The position numbers were made by a program, and so were the translations under genes. Under the pieces are notes generated by a model that was not told the origin of the DNA, made no database searches, and saw nothing but the letters and a program-made list of their open reading frames with translations. Shown piece by piece: positions 13,799-22,835 of a stretch of 41,031 bases of DNA (its first letter is position 1; every line of letters begins with the position of its first letter). Origin of the DNA: Gemmatimonadota bacterium (lineage in GTDB: Bacteria > Gemmatimonadota > Gemmatimonadetes > Longimicrobiales > RSA9); assembly GCA_039715185.1 (NCBI GenBank), contig JBDLIA010000023.1:1-41031 (forward strand). The letters run 5' to 3'.

Positions 13799-16194
13799 CG
13801 CCGAAGCTGGTAGGCGAGCTTCAGGAAGAAGCCGTCGTCGGCACGCTCCAGCCCGGAGAAGCCGAACCCCTCCGGCGTCTGCAGCGAGCTGCCGTAGCCC
13901 AGGAACGCGACCGTGCCGGGCGTTGGCTCGAAGGACGCCAGCAGGTCCAAGCGCAGCCCGTTCAGGTCGAACCCGTCGATGGCTTCGCCGTCCAGGAAGA
14001 GCGGCTCGCCGGTGGCGGTGCTGATCAGCGGGCTACGCCGTTCCGAGCGATATTCGGCGATCGTACGGAAGAAGAGCGCTCGCGTGGGCTGGTACTCGAA
14101 CTGCACGCGCGGGATGAGGGAGCGGCTGAACTCGCTACCATCCAACTCGCGCACGATGCGCCGCAGCGTCGTGCGCAGCTCCAGCCGGAAGGCGTCCGAT
14201 GGCCTGAGCGTGGCGACCGCGCTGGCGGTTGTGCTGGTCCCCTCGGACCCCTCGGCGAAGATCGCGGTCGTGCCGCGCCCGAAGAAAACCGAACCGTTGC
14301 CGAACTGGAAGGTGGGTGTGCGCACCTGCAGGCTCCCGCTGAACCCGTCCACCTCGTCACGCGGAGAATACGTGATCGGCTGGTTCGACGGACCCAGCGT
14401 CTGGAAGCCGTCGAAAGCGCTGTCCTGGAACTTGAAGAAGTTGCGCGCTGCGTTGCCCTCGACCTCCCACCCGCCGCGTAGCCGCAGAATGCCCGTGATC
14501 GACTCGCCGCCCTCCAGCGCCGACTCGTTGCCGAAGTCGTCGTAGAGCCACAGCCGGGTGGGTCCGAAGAACGCCGTGAACGTCTCGATGGCGGCGCCGC
14601 GCTCACCGTAGATCGTAAAGCGGTTGAAAGCGTGCGCGCTGACGTTGTTGTTGCGCGGCACGAACCCGGACGCGGCGTCGAATCGCTCTCCCAGTCCGTT
14701 GAGCTGATAGTTGAAGCCCCAATTCCTCCCGGTCCGGTCGAACTCCACTTTCCAGACGGGGTCGGTCTCAGTCCCCTGGGTGCGCCTGACGCCGTCCTCT
14801 CCCGTTACGAAGCGGGGCCGGATGGAGGTGCCCGCCTGTACCTCGAGGTAGTACATGGTGCCGAAGACGTAGCGCACGTCGCCGGCGACGACGCGGCTGT
14901 AGTCGGGGCTGTCGATCACGCTGCGGTCGGTGACCGTGATGCCGGCGATCGAACTTTCCCCGAAGTCTCCTCGCAGTCGCGCAATGTTGAAGAGCGCGTC
15001 CGTGCCGTCGGGAGTCTCATCGTAGGCGGTCAGGTAGGCGAAGCCGACCCGACCCACCTTGCCCGTCAGCTTGCCTCCGCCGAGCGGGTTCAGGATGCGG
15101 CGCGTGTAGATGAGCTGGTTGGGCGTACTGAACAGCTCGATGCCTTCGAGGAAAAACGGGCGCTTCTCCGGGAAGAACAGGTCGAAGCGCTCGTTCACTG
15201 TGACCTGGCCAACGTCGGTCTCGACCTGGCTGAAGTCCGGGTTGACGGTGGCGTCCAGCGTCGCGCTGGTGAAGCCGAGCCTGAAGTTGGCGCCGGCGTC
15301 CGAATCCAGATCGTCCCGGTCAAAGCCTCCCGTCTCCGTGCGCCGGCCCTGTATCGCCCCGGTGACGAAGGGCTGCACCTCCACTACCACGCCCCGTTCC
15401 AGGTCTCGCAACCCGGACATGGACCCCGCTTGCAGAAGGAAGCTGGCGTTGGCGCGGCGCACGTCGGTCCACGTGTCCCGGTAGCCGGTGCGCTGCACCT
15501 GCCGCAGGATGTTGAGTCCCCAGGTCTGCTCGCCGTCGGTGGAGAAGCGCAGGCTCTTGAAGGGGACGCGCACCTCGACTACGTACCCCTCCTCGGTCAG
15601 CCTGCCCGCCGACTCGAATATGAAGTCGGGGTTGGTGTCCACCGACCCGCCGAAGATGTTGCCCGCCGACACCGCGCCCTCCGTTCGCACCCCGTCCTCC
15701 TGGACCCCCAGTGGGTTCACGGCGAACAGATAGGCGCGGCGCTTGTCGTTGAACGTGTCCAGGAAGATCTGGATGTGGTCGTCGCTGCCGATCGCGTCCC
15801 GGTCTGCGTTGGTCGCGCGGACGCTTTCCGGCTTGCTGTCGTAGGCGCGCACGCCGAAGACGATGGCGTCGGGGGCGTACCACACGAGCACTTCGGTGCG
15901 CTCCTCGGCCGGTCTGCCGTCGATGGGCTCGTACTGGTGGAAGCCATCCAGGACGGCCGCCTCGGCCCACACCCGCTCGTCCAGGTGACCGTCCACCAGG
16001 ACATCCGCTTCGATCCGCGGAATCACGAAGGAGCGGGGTTGGGGACCGTCCGAAGTCTGCCCGGCCAGGGGCAGGGCGGTCGGCAGCGCGGCGGCTACCG
16101 ACAAGGCCACGAGGGCGCCCGTCCAGCGGGCGTGGACGCGGGCTCCGAAGCGGGCCCGCTCGTTTATCGAAAGGCGCATCGCCGACATGATCAT
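13795..16194 (-). CDS. CBM9-like/DUF5916 outer-membrane protein
   Basis: An exported protein of about 799 residues. After a signal peptide (hydrophobic segment ending ALPLAGQ) comes a family-9 carbohydrate-binding-like module: IEADVLVDGHLDERVWAEA, FVNPLGVQ-type strands and VEVRVPFKSLRF. The rest is a long beta-rich barrel region with DATVNPDFSQVETD and ERFDLFFPEKRPFFLEG, the DUF5916 signature common in Gemmatimonadota, Acidobacteria and Bacteroidetes. The C-terminus ends in LKLAYQLRR. ATG 16194 is used; ATG 16188 and 16179 are equally possible, and none has a strong ribosome binding site. Hydroxylated-polymer binding is a family guess; the barrel location is well supported. Confidence 0.9.
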   Translation of the reverse strand: MIMSAMRLSINERARFGARVHARWTGALVALSVAAALPTALPLAGQTSDGPQPRSFVIPRIEADVLVDGHLDERVWAEAAVLDGFHQYEPIDGRPAEERTEVLVWYAPDAIVFGVRAYDSKPESVRATNADRDAIGSDDHIQIFLDTFNDKRRAYLFAVNPLGVQEDGVRTEGAVSAGNIFGGSVDTNPDFIFESAGRLTEEGYVVEVRVPFKSLRFSTDGEQTWGLNILRQVQRTGYRDTWTDVRRANASFLLQAGSMSGLRDLERGVVVEVQPFVTGAIQGRRTETGGFDRDDLDSDAGANFRLGFTSATLDATVNPDFSQVETDVGQVTVNERFDLFFPEKRPFFLEGIELFSTPNQLIYTRRILNPLGGGKLTGKVGRVGFAYLTAYDETPDGTDALFNIARLRGDFGESSIAGITVTDRSVIDSPDYSRVVAGDVRYVFGTMYYLEVQAGTSIRPRFVTGEDGVRRTQGTETDPVWKVEFDRTGRNWGFNYQLNGLGERFDAASGFVPRNNNVSAHAFNRFTIYGERGAAIETFTAFFGPTRLWLYDDFGNESALEGGESITGILRLRGGWEVEGNAARNFFKFQDSAFDGFQTLGPSNQPITYSPRDEVDGFSGSLQVRTPTFQFGNGSVFFGRGTTAIFAEGSEGTSTTASAVATLRPSDAFRLELRTTLRRIVRELDGSEFSRSLIPRVQFEYQPTRALFFRTIAEYRSERRSPLISTATGEPLFLDGEAIDGFDLNGLRLDLLASFEPTPGTVAFLGYGSSLQTPEGFGFSGLERADDGFFLKLAYQLRR

Positions 16195-16329
16195 GACCGA
16201 TGAATGTTCGTTACCATCCAACACGCACGCGTTTGCTTTGCCCGCCAAACGGGATTCGGCCAACGGTCAGCCGGGGCAGCCGAATGGTCCGACCGGCCCG
16301 CGGGGCGATCCGATGAACTCTATCACCGC

Positions 16330-17211
16330 CTACCCAATTGGTGAACCCGTACCCTCGGCCGGTGCAGGGCGGGCCGCCCCCAGCGCCAGCGCCGCGGCCA
16401 ACCCGAACGCGACCCCGACCCACGCGTCGGTGGCGTAGTGGAAGCCGCCGTACACCGCTCCGAAGCCCAGCAGCACGGTGAGCAGCGCCGTGACGACGCC
16501 CATCCGGGGAGCGTACCTGAGGAGCGTGACGGAAATGGCGGTGGCCACACCCACGTGGGAGGACGGGAACGCGGTGCCGCGGCTCGACGTGTTGCCCAGC
16601 AGCCAGTGCGTGGCTCTGTACACGGGCCCCGACTCGATGCCCCCCGTCGGCGCGGCGAAGACGTACCGGGGTCCCTGCACCGGCAGGAAGATGAAGAAGA
16701 GGTAGTGCGCCACGAACGTGACCATCACAGCAAGCACGAGCTCTCGAAACGCCCCCCGCCGGCCAGCCGCGTACAGCGCGATGGGGGGTACGTAGATGAT
16801 CGGGTAGTACGCCAGATACGAAAGATGGAGGCTCTCGGACAGGAAAAGGTTGGGCCAGCGGGCGGCGAGGTCGCGGCTGGGCTGGCCCCCGAACAGAGCC
16901 GTATCCCACGACTGCACCAGGTCGTCGAAGTAGCGGCCCTCGTGGACCGCCACGTTCAGGATCGACAGGTCGAAGTAGAACGCGGGCACGAGCAGCAGCG
17001 GATACCAGTCGGCCACGAAGCGCGCGGCGCGCGGGGCGCGCCGCGCCGCCGCCGCGCGCCAGCCGCGCACCGGGCCGGGAGCGAGCAGGAGCAGGGCGCC
17101 CGCGACGTGTACCGCCAGCCACAGAGGCCACGCCTCCGGTCTGCCCGGGAACAGCAGCGCCCCCGAGCCGACGATCAGGTACCCTCCGAGGAGGGCATCG
17201 ACCGCGGGCAC
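16330..17211 (-). CDS. PAP2-superfamily membrane phosphatase
   Basis: A 293-residue multi-pass membrane protein with the PAP2 phosphatase motifs near the C-terminus: RGTAFPSSHVG (motif 2, catalytic His) and GFHYATDAWVG (motif 3 His). A FLPVQGPRY segment precedes them. Members dephosphorylate undecaprenyl pyrophosphate or phosphatidate, or act as inositol-phosphoceramide-synthase-like transferases; this longer form with a preceding YLAYYPIIYVPPIALY block resembles the last group. GTG 17211 is the first credible start. A CTG at 17250 would overlap the upstream stop, and the frame is open further upstream as a shadow of the BtuF-like gene. It is 36 bases downstream of that gene and probably co-transcribed. 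Confidence 0.85.
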   Translation of the reverse strand: MPAVDALLGGYLIVGSGALLFPGRPEAWPLWLAVHVAGALLLLAPGPVRGWRAAAARRAPRAARFVADWYPLLLVPAFYFDLSILNVAVHEGRYFDDLVQSWDTALFGGQPSRDLAARWPNLFLSESLHLSYLAYYPIIYVPPIALYAAGRRGAFRELVLAVMVTFVAHYLFFIFLPVQGPRYVFAAPTGGIESGPVYRATHWLLGNTSSRGTAFPSSHVGVATAISVTLLRYAPRMGVVTALLTVLLGFGAVYGGFHYATDAWVGVAFGLAAALALGAARPAPAEGTGSPIG

Positions 17212-17246
17212 GCCGCCGCGCGGCCGGGCCTCCGTCGCGTCGCCCC

Positions 17247-18164
17247 TCAGGAGGGAGGCGTCCAGACGGCCGCCTCGTCCAACGCCGGTGGCGGGAACAG
17301 GCCGGGGTGCAGGAGGGCCGCGAGAATCTCTATGCCGCGCACGACGCGCGGGCCCGAGCGGTTGAAGTACGAGGAGGCGTCCACGACCCACGCGCGCCTC
17401 TCGGCGATCGCGCGCGGCGCGACCGACAGGAGCTCCTCCGCGTGGCGGTCGGCGTCGGCGCGCGAGGCGGCCAGATCGTACCCGCAAGGCATGATCAGCA
17501 GGGCGTCGGGATCCAGCCCGCGCAGCGAGTCCCAGGTGACGTCCACCGACCGGGCTCCCGCCTCGCCGGCCAGGCTGCGCGCGCCCGCGGCCGCGATCAC
17601 CTCGGGCACCCAGTGCCCGGGCACGAACGGCGGGTCGAGCCACTCGATACCGAGCAGTCGCGGCCGGGGCCTGCCGCTCACCGCCGTGGCCACGGCGTCG
17701 ACGCGCCCCTGCAGCCCCGCGCGCAGGGCGCGCGCCCGATCCTCGGTGCCGGTCGCTTCACCGACGGCCACCACCGTATCGAGGATCTCGGCCAGCTTGT
17801 GCGCGTCCAGGCTGAGCACGTCCGCGCCCAGGCCGCTCTCGGACACAAGCTCGAGCACCCCGGGAGTGGGCACCGCGCACACCTCGCACACCGCCTGGGA
17901 GAGGATCACGTCCGGGTCGAGCCCGGCGAGTCGCTCCGCGTCCAACTCGTACACGGCGCCGAATTCGGCCATCGTCGCGCGCACCGCGCGGTCGATCTGC
18001 CCGCTGTCCAGGCCGGTCGGGTCGAAGCGCGGCCGACTGACTCGCGGTCGGTCCAGCACCGCCGCGGGGAAGTCGCACTCGTGGGAGATGCCCACGAGCT
18101 GATCGGCGAGGCCCAACTCGGTGACGATCTCGGTGGCGCTGGCGAGAAGTGAGACGATGCGCAT
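17247..18164 (-). CDS. BtuF-like cobalamin/corrinoid-binding periplasmic-fold protein without signal peptide
   Basis: A 305-residue protein of the BtuF/FhuD-type solute-binding fold. It starts RIVSLLASATEIVTELGL, then VGISHECDFP, a DPDVILSQAVCEVC block with two Cys, and a C-terminal domain with GIEWLDPPFVPGHWVPE and LLIMPCGYD. These are the marks of proteins commonly annotated as cobalamin-binding. No signal peptide or lipobox is present: the chain begins directly with the first beta-strand. Either it acts in the cytosol or export is unconventional. No BtuC/BtuD transporter genes lie nearby. The start is ATG 18162-18164; the frame is open 11 codons further upstream. It is followed by the PAP2 gene. 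Confidence 0.88.
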   Translation of the reverse strand: MRIVSLLASATEIVTELGLADQLVGISHECDFPAAVLDRPRVSRPRFDPTGLDSGQIDRAVRATMAEFGAVYELDAERLAGLDPDVILSQAVCEVCAVPTPGVLELVSESGLGADVLSLDAHKLAEILDTVVAVGEATGTEDRARALRAGLQGRVDAVATAVSGRPRPRLLGIEWLDPPFVPGHWVPEVIAAAGARSLAGEAGARSVDVTWDSLRGLDPDALLIMPCGYDLAASRADADRHAEELLSVAPRAIAERRAWVVDASSYFNRSGPRVVRGIEILAALLHPGLFPPPALDEAAVWTPPS

Positions 18165-18198
18165 TCGTTCCAGGCAAAAAATGGGGTTGCCAACCAAA

Positions 18199-18226
18199 AG
18201 CGCCGACCCCGAGAAGGGTCGGCGCT
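18199..18226 (-). terminator. Rho-independent terminator of the P460 lipoprotein gene
   Basis: An 11-bp perfect stem, AGCGCCGACCC (18199-18209) with GGGTCGGCGCT (18216-18226), around a 6-base loop. On the minus strand it is followed by TTTTGG. It lies 32 bases past the P460 stop and just before the BtuF-like gene, so that gene likely has its own promoter or relies on read-through. Confidence 0.8.
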
Positions 18227-18257
18227 CCCAGGACCGCCGTGTCAGGGTCGAGACAGA

Positions 18258-18884
18258 CTAGCGCCCAGCGGCGCCTCCCGCACCCTCGTCCGCCGAAGCC
18301 GTCTGCAGCGGCCCGGTGAGGATGTAGTCGTTCTCGGCAGCGGCGCCGTGGCAGTTCTGGCAACCACCCAGGCGTCCGGCCATCGCCATGCCGTCGGGCG
18401 TCTGGTCGGGCGTGCCGTCCGGCATGAACTTGGCGAACCACCAGTTGTTGTGGTCCGGGTTGTAGTTGTTGCCGGTCTTGTACATCGTCGTCACGGCCCC
18501 GAGGGTGCCGTCCGGCATGAAGTTCTCCTTCACCACGAACGCGCCCGCGGGCAGCTCCGCGGCGCCCGCTTCGAGCGCCTCCGCGGCGACGTCGTTCATG
18601 TACGTCGTGAGCAGCGCGCCGTGCGGCTCGCCGCCCTGGTACTGCTCACCGGTGCCGGGCCACAGCGCCCAGTCGGCGTAGGCCGACTCCTGCATGTAGG
18701 CCCAGACGGCTTCGGCGGTGGTGTCCACGGCCGCTGCCGCTGCCCCTACGGCCTCTTCCACCGCGTCGGCGGCCTCTTCCACCGCGTCGGCGGCGTCGTC
18801 CACCGCGGTCTCGCCCGAATCGGCGCACGCCGCGAACGCGACGAAGCCTCCGGCGAGGAACATTCTGGCGATCCTGGAGTGCAT
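18258..18884 (-). CDS. Cytochrome P460-family lipoprotein with heptad-repeat linker
   Basis: A 208-residue exported c-type haem lipoprotein. The signal ends AFAAC (lipobox Cys20). Residues about 25-60 are an Ala/Glu/Asp/Val linker built from 7-residue repeats (DAVEEAA). The catalytic part has ALWPGTGEQYQG, the FVVKENF segment that holds the haem-crosslinking Lys in P460 proteins, a W/N-rich core and CQNCH as the haem-attachment motif near the C-terminus. P460 cytochromes oxidise hydroxylamine or NO in nitrogen cycling; the role here is unproven. The start is ATG 18882-18884 with AGGAG spaced 6 bases. It has its own terminator and is divergent from the small 92-aa gene. Confidence 0.9.
   Translation of the reverse strand: MHSRIARMFLAGGFVAFAACADSGETAVDDAADAVEEAADAVEEAVGAAAAAVDTTAEAVWAYMQESAYADWALWPGTGEQYQGGEPHGALLTTYMNDVAAEALEAGAAELPAGAFVVKENFMPDGTLGAVTTMYKTGNNYNPDHNNWWFAKFMPDGTPDQTPDGMAMAGRLGGCQNCHGAAAENDYILTGPLQTASADEGAGGAAGR
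18751..18792. repeat. 21-bp tandem repeat, two exact copies
   Basis: Two exact adjacent copies of a 21-base unit (18751-18771 and 18772-18792), plus a third degenerate copy after 18793. The unit encodes 7 residues in the P460 lipoprotein linker, so copy-number change would lengthen the linker by whole heptads without a frameshift. Confidence 0.85.
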
Positions 18885-19046
18885 ATTGGCTCCTGTTCGA
18901 CTTTGGGTGTCGCGACTCCATCCCGGCACGCGAATCACGAAAGGCGCCGCGCGGGTTCCTGAGGCGTCCGACGACGGGGGCCGCGGGCGTCTTCGAAGCC
19001 CCGCCGGGAGGCGTTCCCGCGCCTAGCGAATGTGAGGCCTTACGGC

Positions 19047-19325
19047 ATGAAAGAGCAGCGCACAGTCGAGCAAATTCGCCGACGCGCAGAGGAGACCGCC
19101 ACGGCCGGCGCGCGGCGAGCCGCGGACGCGGTGCGCAGGGCGACGAGCTGGGCGCGTGCACGGAAGGGGGGCGAGCCGGGCGCGTCTTCGGACCCGCATC
19201 CCCGGGCGCGCACCGAGTCCAATGAAAAGATCGCGGCGGTCGAGCAGGCGGTCATGCGTCGGCCCGTGCTCGCGCTGGGCGCCGCGGTGGTGGCCGGTTA
19301 TCTGGTCGGGCGCCGATTGCCCTGA
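19047..19325 (+). CDS. Small tail-anchored protein (DUF883/YqjD-like)
   Basis: A 92-residue protein with a charged, helical N-terminal part (KEQRTVEQIRRRAEETATAG, then RRAADAVRRATSW) and a single C-terminal membrane segment (RRPVLALGAAVVAGYLVGRR). The layout matches DUF883/YqjD-type membrane-anchored proteins, some of which bind ribosomes or occur under stress, but similarity at this length is suggestive only. ATG 19047 is preceded by GAGG with 9-base spacing; an in-frame GTG at 19032 is possible. It converges on the hydrolase gene with a 3-base gap. Confidence 0.75.
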   Translation: MKEQRTVEQIRRRAEETATAGARRAADAVRRATSWARARKGGEPGASSDPHPRARTESNEKIAAVEQAVMRRPVLALGAAVVAGYLVGRRLP

Positions 19326-19328
19326 GTC

Positions 19329-20468
19329 CTAGTCGGTTCGCCCCGCGGAGTCTCGATCCCCTTTCGCGAGCGCCAGAATCGCGCGCAGCAGAGCCAGGAA
19401 TCGTCCGGTTTCCCGCGCGAGCCCGATGGGGCCGACCGCGCGGGTAGCCCCTCCGGAGTGCGCGAACAGGCCGGTGACGGTGGCGCGCCGCAGGGTATCC
19501 GGCGGTAGCGCCCTCGCCAGCCGCTGCGCCTCGGTAAAGGGCACCAGCCGGTCGTCGCGGCCGTGCGCGATGATGGTCGGCACCCGCAGCCCGGCGAGGG
19601 CGGAGCCGGGATCCAGCAGCGGCTCGGCCTCCAGCGCGGCGTCGGCCAGCGCCAGCGCCAATCGCTTCGCTTCCTCCCGCGCCTCTCCGGCGGGCGACCA
19701 CGCCGTGGACGGCGGCGCCAGCAGGTCGAAGACGTCGCGGTCAGGTCCCGTGAGGGCGGCCCCCACCTTTTCCCTGACGGAGTCGAACCCGGCCGAGCCC
19801 GCGTAGACCGCGGTGTCGCCGGCAGCCACGGCCAGACGCCGGAGCGCCGCCGCGGCCGGGGCGCGATCCTCGTACCCGGAAATGCGCGTGAGATAGTTGG
19901 AGCCCATCACCCAGCCGCCGTACGGGTCGGGCGCCACCGCGTAGGACCGTCCGTCCAGGTCGTGGCGACCGGTCAGCCCGAACAGAAACAGCCGGCGCAG
20001 GTCCCGATAGCCACCCCAGGCCGCGACGCCCCTGAGGTGTTCGCCCGTGGCCGGATCGGCCGCCGCGATGAGTCCCTGGGTGGCGCCGAAGGAAAACCCC
20101 ATGAGTCCCACCCCGCCCGGCTGGGTGATCTCCAACTCGTCCAACGCCCGGACCGCCGACCGAATGAGCGGGACCGCCACCGCGGGACGGACGCGCAGCT
20201 CGCGCCATTCGACGATTTCGGGCACGAACACGGCGTGTCCCGTCGCCGCCAGCGCGCGCGAGAAGCGAACCAGGCCCTCGTGCGTCCGCCCGTTTCGGGT
20301 CAGTCCGTGCAGCACCACCCAGCCGGACAGCGGCCGGCGCCGGCGCCGAGGCAGGTGCAGCGTCGCGGGAGTCGTTCCGCCCGGCCCCTCGAAACGCGTT
20401 TCCTGAGAGATGGCGACGCCCGGTCCTGGTCGCATGTAGCCGCGCAGGAAGGCGGTGAGGCGGGTCAT
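19329..20468 (-). CDS. Alpha/beta hydrolase, esterase/dienelactone-hydrolase type
   Basis: A 379-residue cytosolic hydrolase. It has an LSGWVVLHGLTRNGRTHEG oxyanion region, the nucleophile elbow GLMGFSFGATQG (Ser), a late Asp in IIAHGRDDRLVPF and a terminal LFAHSGG with the likely catalytic His. A long insertion between nucleophile and acid (GSNYLTRISGYED and the following helices) acts as a lid. There is no signal peptide, so it is probably intracellular. The start is ATG 20466-20468. It lies 37 bases downstream of the fused E1 gene in the same direction and may share its transcript. Substrate unknown. Confidence 0.88.
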   Translation of the reverse strand: MTRLTAFLRGYMRPGPGVAISQETRFEGPGGTTPATLHLPRRRRRPLSGWVVLHGLTRNGRTHEGLVRFSRALAATGHAVFVPEIVEWRELRVRPAVAVPLIRSAVRALDELEITQPGGVGLMGFSFGATQGLIAAADPATGEHLRGVAAWGGYRDLRRLFLFGLTGRHDLDGRSYAVAPDPYGGWVMGSNYLTRISGYEDRAPAAAALRRLAVAAGDTAVYAGSAGFDSVREKVGAALTGPDRDVFDLLAPPSTAWSPAGEAREEAKRLALALADAALEAEPLLDPGSALAGLRVPTIIAHGRDDRLVPFTEAQRLARALPPDTLRRATVTGLFAHSGGATRAVGPIGLARETGRFLALLRAILALAKGDRDSAGRTD

Positions 20469-20505
20469 CGGACGCGGCGCGGCGGCCGCCGTCGTGAACC
20501 GGCGG

Positions 20506-22635
20506 CTAGAACGCCGCCAGCTCTTCCACGGCCCGGAACACGTCGTCGGCGTCGGGCAGGATCTCGGCCTCGAGGTCCGGCGCGTACGCCACCCACGTGT
20601 CCAGCGAGGCCACCCGCCTGACGGGTCCGTCGAGCCACTCGAACAACTCGTCGGCGATGCGCGCCGAGATCTCCGAGCCGAACCCCCACGACAGCGAGTC
20701 CTCGTGCGCGACGATGACCTTGTTGGTCTTGCGGACGGACGCCGCGATGGACTCCATGTCGAGCGGGCTCAAGCTGCGCAGGTCTATGACCTCTACGTCG
20801 ATCCCTCGCTCCTCGGCTTTCTTCGCCGCGTCGAGCGAGCGCTTCACCAGCGCACCGCACGCGACCACCGTGAGGTCGGCGCCTTCGCGCACGACCTTGG
20901 CCTTGCCGAGCGGGATCATGTAGTTCGGTCCGGGATCGCGGCCCTTGTTGTGGATCTGGCGGTAGAGGTGCTTGTGCTCCAGGAAGATGACCGGATCGTC
21001 GCAGCGGATCGCGGTGCGCAGCAACCCGTTGGCGTCTTCCGCGTTGGAGGGCAGCACGACGCGTAGCCCCGGGCTGTGGGTGAAGAGCGTCTCGCCTGTC
21101 TGCGAGTGGTAGATCGCGCCCCCCTTGAGGTAGCCCCCGTACGCGACGCGCACGACGAGGGGGGAGGACCAGTTGCCACCCGAGCGGTAGCGCATGGTCG
21201 CGAGCTCGTTGCGGATCTGCATGAAGGCGGGCCAGATGTAGTCGAAGAACTGGATCTCGACGACGGGCTTCAGCCCGCGCAGCGCCATGCCGATCGCGCG
21301 CCCGGCGATGTTGGCCTCGGCGAGCGGGCTGTTGAAGACCCGATTCGAGCCGAAACGCCGCTGCAGGCCCGCCGTGCACTTGAACACGCCGCCCTTGCCC
21401 TTGACCTCCTCCAGGGCGTCCTCCCGGCTGGCGTCCGCCACGTCCTGGCCGAATACGACGATGCGCGGATCACGGCTCATCTCCTCGCGCATCGCGATGT
21501 TGATGAGATCGACCATCGTCGTTTCGTCGCCGCTGTGCTCCGGCGTGTCCTCCGTGTCGAAGTCCGCCGAGGTCGGGTCGATGTCGGGCGAGTACAGGAA
21601 GTCGAGCACGCTGGCGCGATCGGGCTGCGGCTGCGCCAGCGCGCGATCGGCCGCCTCCTGCACCCGTTCGCGAGCGTTCTCGGCCAACGCCGCGAGCTCC
21701 TCCTCGGTCGCGGCGCCCAACGCGACCAGGCGCCCCCCGAGCAACGCGATGGGATCGCGCCTGGAGTCCTCCTCGATCTGCGACGACGGCTTGTACGTGC
21801 GCTCGTCATCGGACATCGAGTGCGAGTACGGGCGCACCACTTGGGCGTGCAGAAGCGCGGGACCCTGGCGCGAGCGGCAGTGCGTCACGGCGCGACCCGC
21901 CGCCGCGTGGCTCGCCTCCACGTCACAGCCGTCGAATTCCTCGACGAACAGGTCCGGGAAGGAGCGGACCAGATCGCTGATCTTGCCGCCGGCGGTGTTC
22001 ACCTCCACGGGGACCGAAATGGCGTAGCCGTTGTCCTCCACCAGAAAGAGGACCGGCAGCCGCAGGTTGCACGCCGTGTTGAGGGCCTCCCAGAACTCCC
22101 CCTCGGAGGTCTGTCCCTCGCCCGTCGTACAGAGCACGATCTCGTCGTCCTCGAAGCTCTCGAGCGCGGCCCGCATGTCGACGTCGCGGCGCGCGCGCTC
22201 GCCGGCCTCGGCGGTTCCCACCGCCTGCAGGAACTGCGTTCCCGTGGGCGACGAAGTGCTCATGATGCGCAGCGGCCGGTGCCCCCAATGCGAGGGCATC
22301 TGGCGCCCGCCGCTGGACGGGTCGGATTCGGCCCCCGCTGCCTGCAGGAAATGCTCGTAGGGGGTCATGCCGAGCGCCTGGGACAGCGCTCGGTCCCTGT
22401 AGTACAGGTAGAACCAGTCCGATCCCGGGCGCACAAGATCGGCGACCGCCACCTGGACCGCCTCGTGCCCGGCGCCCGAAATCTGGAAGAAGATCTTGTT
22501 CTGCCGCTTGAGCTGGATCTCCTTGTCGTCCGTGGCGCGGGCGGCGACCATCGTGCGATAGAAGTCGAGCAGCTTTTCGGCTGGGAGGCCGCCCGCGTGG
22601 GCGTCGCTTTTCGTCGGCGTAGCCTTGGTGGCCAT
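20506..22635 (-). CDS. Fused E1 alpha-beta subunit of a 2-oxoacid dehydrogenase
   Basis: A 709-residue protein joining both E1 chains that are usually separate. The alpha part (about 1-365) contains [23 protein letters not shown] and the thiamine diphosphate site [19 protein letters not shown]...VEDN (starting at Gly172). The beta part (from about 373) starts [20 protein letters not shown] and continues [30 protein letters not shown] and [14 protein letters not shown]. The sequence type is closest to branched-chain (BkdA) or acetoin-like E1 enzymes, which decarboxylate 2-oxoacids and pass the acyl group to E2. No E2 or E3 gene is in the window. ATG 22633-22635 lacks a strong ribosome binding site but lies behind a clear promoter. 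Confidence 0.95.
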   Translation of the reverse strand: MATKATPTKSDAHAGGLPAEKLLDFYRTMVAARATDDKEIQLKRQNKIFFQISGAGHEAVQVAVADLVRPGSDWFYLYYRDRALSQALGMTPYEHFLQAAGAESDPSSGGRQMPSHWGHRPLRIMSTSSPTGTQFLQAVGTAEAGERARRDVDMRAALESFEDDEIVLCTTGEGQTSEGEFWEALNTACNLRLPVLFLVEDNGYAISVPVEVNTAGGKISDLVRSFPDLFVEEFDGCDVEASHAAAGRAVTHCRSRQGPALLHAQVVRPYSHSMSDDERTYKPSSQIEEDSRRDPIALLGGRLVALGAATEEELAALAENARERVQEAADRALAQPQPDRASVLDFLYSPDIDPTSADFDTEDTPEHSGDETTMVDLINIAMREEMSRDPRIVVFGQDVADASREDALEEVKGKGGVFKCTAGLQRRFGSNRVFNSPLAEANIAGRAIGMALRGLKPVVEIQFFDYIWPAFMQIRNELATMRYRSGGNWSSPLVVRVAYGGYLKGGAIYHSQTGETLFTHSPGLRVVLPSNAEDANGLLRTAIRCDDPVIFLEHKHLYRQIHNKGRDPGPNYMIPLGKAKVVREGADLTVVACGALVKRSLDAAKKAEERGIDVEVIDLRSLSPLDMESIAASVRKTNKVIVAHEDSLSWGFGSEISARIADELFEWLDGPVRRVASLDTWVAYAPDLEAEILPDADDVFRAVEELAAF

Positions 22636-22725
22636 CTGGATCTGGAACGGGTTCGCTGGGCGGAGCTCGCGGGCGGGGCCGCCGGGCGGCCGCGCCGTCG
22701 CGTCGGTGCCCCGCGGCGGGCGGCT

Positions 22726-22754
22726 ATTATACCCGAGGGCGGAAAGGGGGTCCA
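22726..22754 (-). promoter_or_regulatory. Promoter of the fused E1 gene
   Basis: On the minus strand a perfect -10 TATAAT (22731-22726) lies 17 bases downstream of TGGACC (22754-22749, 4 of 6 matches). The predicted start of transcription is near 22719, giving a leader of about 85 bases. The hexamer stands out in very GC-rich DNA. Confidence 0.65.
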
Positions 22755-22835
22755 CCCCCGAAGCCCGTTTACAGGGCGGGGTTTGGCCGCCACCTTGCGA
22801 GCACGGGAGTCCCGCTTCGAAGACGACGACGAATC

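Noticed and set aside
14632-16203. Long plus-strand open frame (523 codons) opposite the CBM9-like gene
   Set aside because: Composition is Val/Arg/Gly/His-rich and carries no motif, while the minus strand shows clear family blocks.
16438-18102. Long open frame (554 codons) on the plus strand opposite the PAP2 and BtuF-like genes
   Set aside because: Arg/Ala/Gly/Pro/Ser-rich with no domain; a typical antisense shadow of high-GC genes.
18165-18257. Cobalamin riboswitch before the BtuF-like gene
   Set aside because: The gap is only 93 bases and is mostly the P460 terminator; there is no room for a B12 aptamer of about 200 bases.
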